Source: Clavelina lepadiformis
Taxonomy: Eukaryota; Chordata; Ascidiacea; Aplousobranchia; Clavelinidae
DNA length: 64,000 bases
Direction: 5' to 3'
Assembly: GCF_947623445.1 (NCBI RefSeq)
Contig: NC_135243.1
Span: forward strand, 4,528,501-4,592,500
The notes below the pieces were generated by a model. It did no database searches and had not been told where the DNA came from. It worked only from the letters and a program-made list of their open reading frames with translations. The translations under genes were made by a program, and so were the position numbers. The stretch's first letter is position 1. Each line of letters starts with the position of its first letter. Of this stretch, positions 61,102-64,000 are shown in pieces.

Positions 61102-64000
61102 CATTCTTAACAAGAAATTTCAAAACCAGCTATTAATTTCAATCATACAGTGGCGAAAGGTTTTGATTCCGTAGACAGTTGCACATATTTCTGTATTTCC
61201 TGCTTCGCTTGTGGAAACCAGTCACATTCAGATTATCCTGAGAGGAACCGGTTTTATCGATTGCGGAATACATTTCCAGCAAAATTCTTTTCCCGATGTA
61301 ATAGCCCTTATCCGGACAATCTGCAATGTAATAACCGTCCGACTATAACGCGAGCAGATATGCAACCAATAAAGCCGCTCTTCCTTGTGTAAAGCACATT
61401 GCAACAAGACAGTCCATCTTATGTCACTGCAGTTACTCAGAAAAATAACAAATTGATAAAATACTGTGCACAAATATTAATTGCCGTAAGGTATTCAATT
61501 TTTTGGAAGTGACTATTTCACCGTATGCAGGACATCTAGCCTGGTTAGGTTAGGAGAATTAAGGTAAGAACTTAGAATTCACATTACTGTTTAAGTTAAG
61601 TTAACAAGGTAGTTTGAACATTAGATTCGAAAGGTTATTTTTCCGGTGAAGTAATGGTAACTCTTTTTTTATCCCCGCATTTGCTGTAGAAGCCAGTTTC
61701 TTTCATGTTTAGTATTTACTGCGTTGATTGTGGAATCAGTTGCATTCAATTATTTTTTCGAAGTAGGTCACTCAGCATGTAAAAGAAGAGCGGTTTTGTT
61801 ATGAATCCGGTTACCACTATTGAGATTTCATATAAAACAATTAACACTGGATCACAAACTTTTACATCTTTATGGTTGCAACTTGCAATGCATTTCAAGT
61901 CCACTTAGCATCATATATATATACACGGTAAAAATACATGGAGCAACTGTGCAACCGAAATGGATGTAGCTTTTGATGTTGGGAGTTTTTCCATGGCTGC
62001 AGGAGTTGGAATCCTTTTTTTTTGTCTGGGTTGATTTAATTAAAGATCTTCCGCTGTGGCCAATCCTGCTACACCAATACAGTCGCAATGTTTTCATCAC
62101 TTGTTGTGATGCCATTTACTTACATTTTGTCCCTGCGGTGTTTGTTGAAGCCTGATACACTCAGATTTTTAAGTCCACGTGTTGGCTGTGGAACCAGTTA
62201 CATTTAATTTTCATTCTTAACAAGAAATTTCAAAACCAGCTTTTAATTTCAATCATACAGTGGCGAAAGGTTTTGATTTCGTAGACAGTTGCACATATTT
62301 CTGTATTTCCTGCTTCGCTTGTGGAAACCAGTCACATTCAGATTATCCTGAGAGGAACCGGTTTTATCGATTGCGGAATACATTTCCAGCAAAATTCTTT
62401 TCCCGATGTAATAGCCCTTATCCGGACAATCTGCAATGTAATAACCGTCCGACTATAACGCGAGCAGATATGCAACCAATAAAGCCGCTCTTCCTTGTGT
62501 AAAGCACATTGCAACAAGACAGTCCATCTTATGTCACTGCAGTTACTCAGAAAAATAACAAATTGATAAAATACTGTGCACAAATATTAATTGCCGTAAG
62601 GTATTCAATTTTTTGGAAGTGACTATTTCACCGTATGCAGGACATCTAGCCTGGTTAGGTTAGGAGAATTAAGGTAAGAACTTAGAATTCACATTACTGT
62701 TTAAGTTAAGTTAACAAGGTAGTTTGAACATTAGATTCGAAAGGTTATTTTTCCGGTGAAGTAATGGTAACTCTTTTTTTATCCCCGCATTTGCTGTAGA
62801 AGCCAGTTTCTTTCATGTTTAGTATTTACTGCGTTGATTGTGGAATCAGTTGCATTCAATTATTTTTTCGAAGTAGGTCACTCAGCATGTAAAAGAAGAG
62901 CGGTTTTGTTATGAATCCGGTTACCACTATTGAGATTTCATATAAAACAATTAACACTGGATCACAAACTTTTACATCTTTATGGTTGCAACTTGCAATG
63001 CATTTCAAGTCCACTTAGCATCATATATATATACACGGTAAAAATACATGGAGCAACTGTGCAACCGAAATGGATGTAGCTTTTGATGTTGGGAGTTTTT
63101 TCCATGGCTGCAGGAGTTGGAATCCTTTTTTTTTTGTCTGGGTTGATTTAATTAAAGATCTTCCGCTGTGGCCAATCCTGCTACACCAATACAGTCGCAA
63201 TGTTTTCATCATTTGTTGTGATGCCATTTACTTACATTTTGTCCCTGCGGTGTTTGTTGAAGCCTGATACGCTCAGATTTTTAAGTCCACGTGTTGGCTG
63301 TGGAACCAGTTACATTTAATTTTCATTCTTAACAAGAAATTTCAAAACCAGCTATTAATTTCAATCATACAGTGGCGAAAGGTTTTGATTCCGTAGACAG
63401 TTGCACATATTTCTGTATTTCCTGCTTCGCTTGTGGAAACCAGTCACATTCAGATTATCCTGAGAGGAACCGGTTTTATCGATTGCGGAATACATTTCCA
63501 GCAAAATTCTTTTCCCGATGTAATAGCCCTTATCCGGACAATCTGCAATGTAATAACCGTCCGACTATAACGCGAGCAGATATGCAACCAATAAAGCCGC
63601 TCTTCCTTGTGTAAAGCACATTGCAACAAGACAGTCCATCTTATGTCACTGCAGTTACTCAGAAAAATAACAAATTGATAAAATACTGTGCACAAATATT
63701 AATTGCCATAAGGTATTCAATTTTTTGGAAGTGACTATTTCACCGTATGCAGGACATCTAGCCTGGTTAGGTTAGGAGAATTAAGGTAAGAACTTAGAAT
63801 TCACATTACTGTTTAAGTTAAGTTAACAAGGTAGTTTGAACATTAGATTCGAAAGGTTATTTTTCCGGTGAAGTAATGGTAACTCTTTTTTTATCCCCGC
63901 ATTTGCTGTAGAAGCCAGTTTCTTTCATGTTTAGTATTTACTGCGTTGATTGTGGAATTAGTTGCATTCAATTATTTTTTCGAAGTAGGTCACTCAGCAT
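61102..64000. repeat. Three-monomer block, second copy of the higher-order repeat
   Basis: Same ordered private variants as the block from 52221, at a distance of eight monomers. The window ends before the third monomer is complete. Confidence 0.8.

Larger units (their letters stand above)
47795..64000. repeat. 1.11-kb satellite array, 14 full monomers plus one partial
   Basis: Monomers start at CATTCTTAACAAG: 47795, 48905, 50017, 51127, 52221, 53331, 54443, 55553, 56663, 57772, 58882, 59992, 61102, 62212 and 63324, the last cut by the window end. Lengths are 1110 except 1112 (three), 1109 (one) and 1094 (one with a 16-bp deletion). Internal monomers differ at only a handful of sites. The first monomer is the most diverged, as expected for an array edge. 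Segments in order: (a) 390 bp from the end of block Y; (b) about 500 bp unique to the array; (c) about 215 bp from inside block Y. Each contains CACGTG once. The minus-strand exon-like frame in segment a carries a TAG, so it is not coding. Confidence 0.97.

Noticed and set aside
53331-63323. Treating the eight-monomer period purely as an assembly artefact
   Set aside because: Neighbouring monomers outside the matching blocks carry different private variants, so it is not a simple copied contig. Long reads are still needed to exclude it fully.
47843-63614. An 80-codon plus-strand frame (MAKGF...) and 81-codon minus-strand frames repeated in every satellite monomer
   Set aside because: Conservation simply reflects monomer homogeneity. 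Frames overlap on both strands, have no domain, and the frame that is open in the parental copies carries a stop in the monomers.
47795-64000. CRISPR array
   Set aside because: The 1.1-kb repeats have no spacers, and the genome is clearly eukaryotic.
1-64000. tRNA and rRNA genes
   Set aside because: No T-arm GTTCRANNC with paired acceptor stem and no conserved rRNA words were found by reading; a covariance-model search would be the decisive test.

Overview
The window is eukaryotic. Genes are split by short spliceable introns (GT-AG), the base composition is AT-rich, two U1 snRNA genes are present, and there is a wide mix of animal-type DNA transposons. No bacterial features (operons, RBS, CRISPR) are seen. 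The cytochrome P450 clan, the hAT families (ZBED/Buster-like and GTF2IRD2/Charlie-like) and the general style suggest an invertebrate metazoan. An ascidian tunicate is my tentative guess, not proven from the sequence.

Layout. (1) 1-11 kb, minus strand: two tandem two-exon Ras/Rab-superfamily GTPase genes, 250 and 244 codons by my splice models. They share the same intron position, both lack the catalytic Gln of the DxxGQ motif, and neither has a normal prenylation motif. A 49-bp near-perfect palindrome flanked by an 8-bp direct repeat lies between them and their 5' side. (2) 14.97-19.92 kb, plus strand: one apparently intact 15-exon cytochrome P450 gene (514 codons, CYP3/thromboxane-synthase-like clan). 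(3) 20.3-30.6 kb: a direct tandem duplication of a roughly 1.25-kb unit carrying a U1 snRNA gene. Copy A is interrupted by a 424-bp MITE and by two different full-length hAT transposons standing side by side and sharing one 8-bp target duplication. Copy B lacks these three insertions but holds a different insert with a solo LTR. The two U1 genes are identical. (4) 31-41 kb: a graveyard of element fragments (pogo/Tc5-type transposase, non-LTR RT tail, hAT MITE, hAT transposase remnant, a frameshifted multi-copy protein family). (5) 41-48 kb: a 2-kb direct duplication flanking a MULE-type transposon with internally repetitive TIRs, plus exon-like fragments on both strands. (6) 47.8-64 kb and beyond: a highly homogeneous satellite with a 1.11-kb monomer, 14 complete copies and one partial, built from rearranged pieces of the adjacent 2-kb duplicated sequence. 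It shows higher-order structure.

The host genes (GTPases, P450, U1) do not form a pathway with one another. The dominant biology of the window is repeat evolution: precise repeated targeting by hAT transposases, U1 unit duplication, and birth of a local satellite from a duplicated, decayed gene-like segment.
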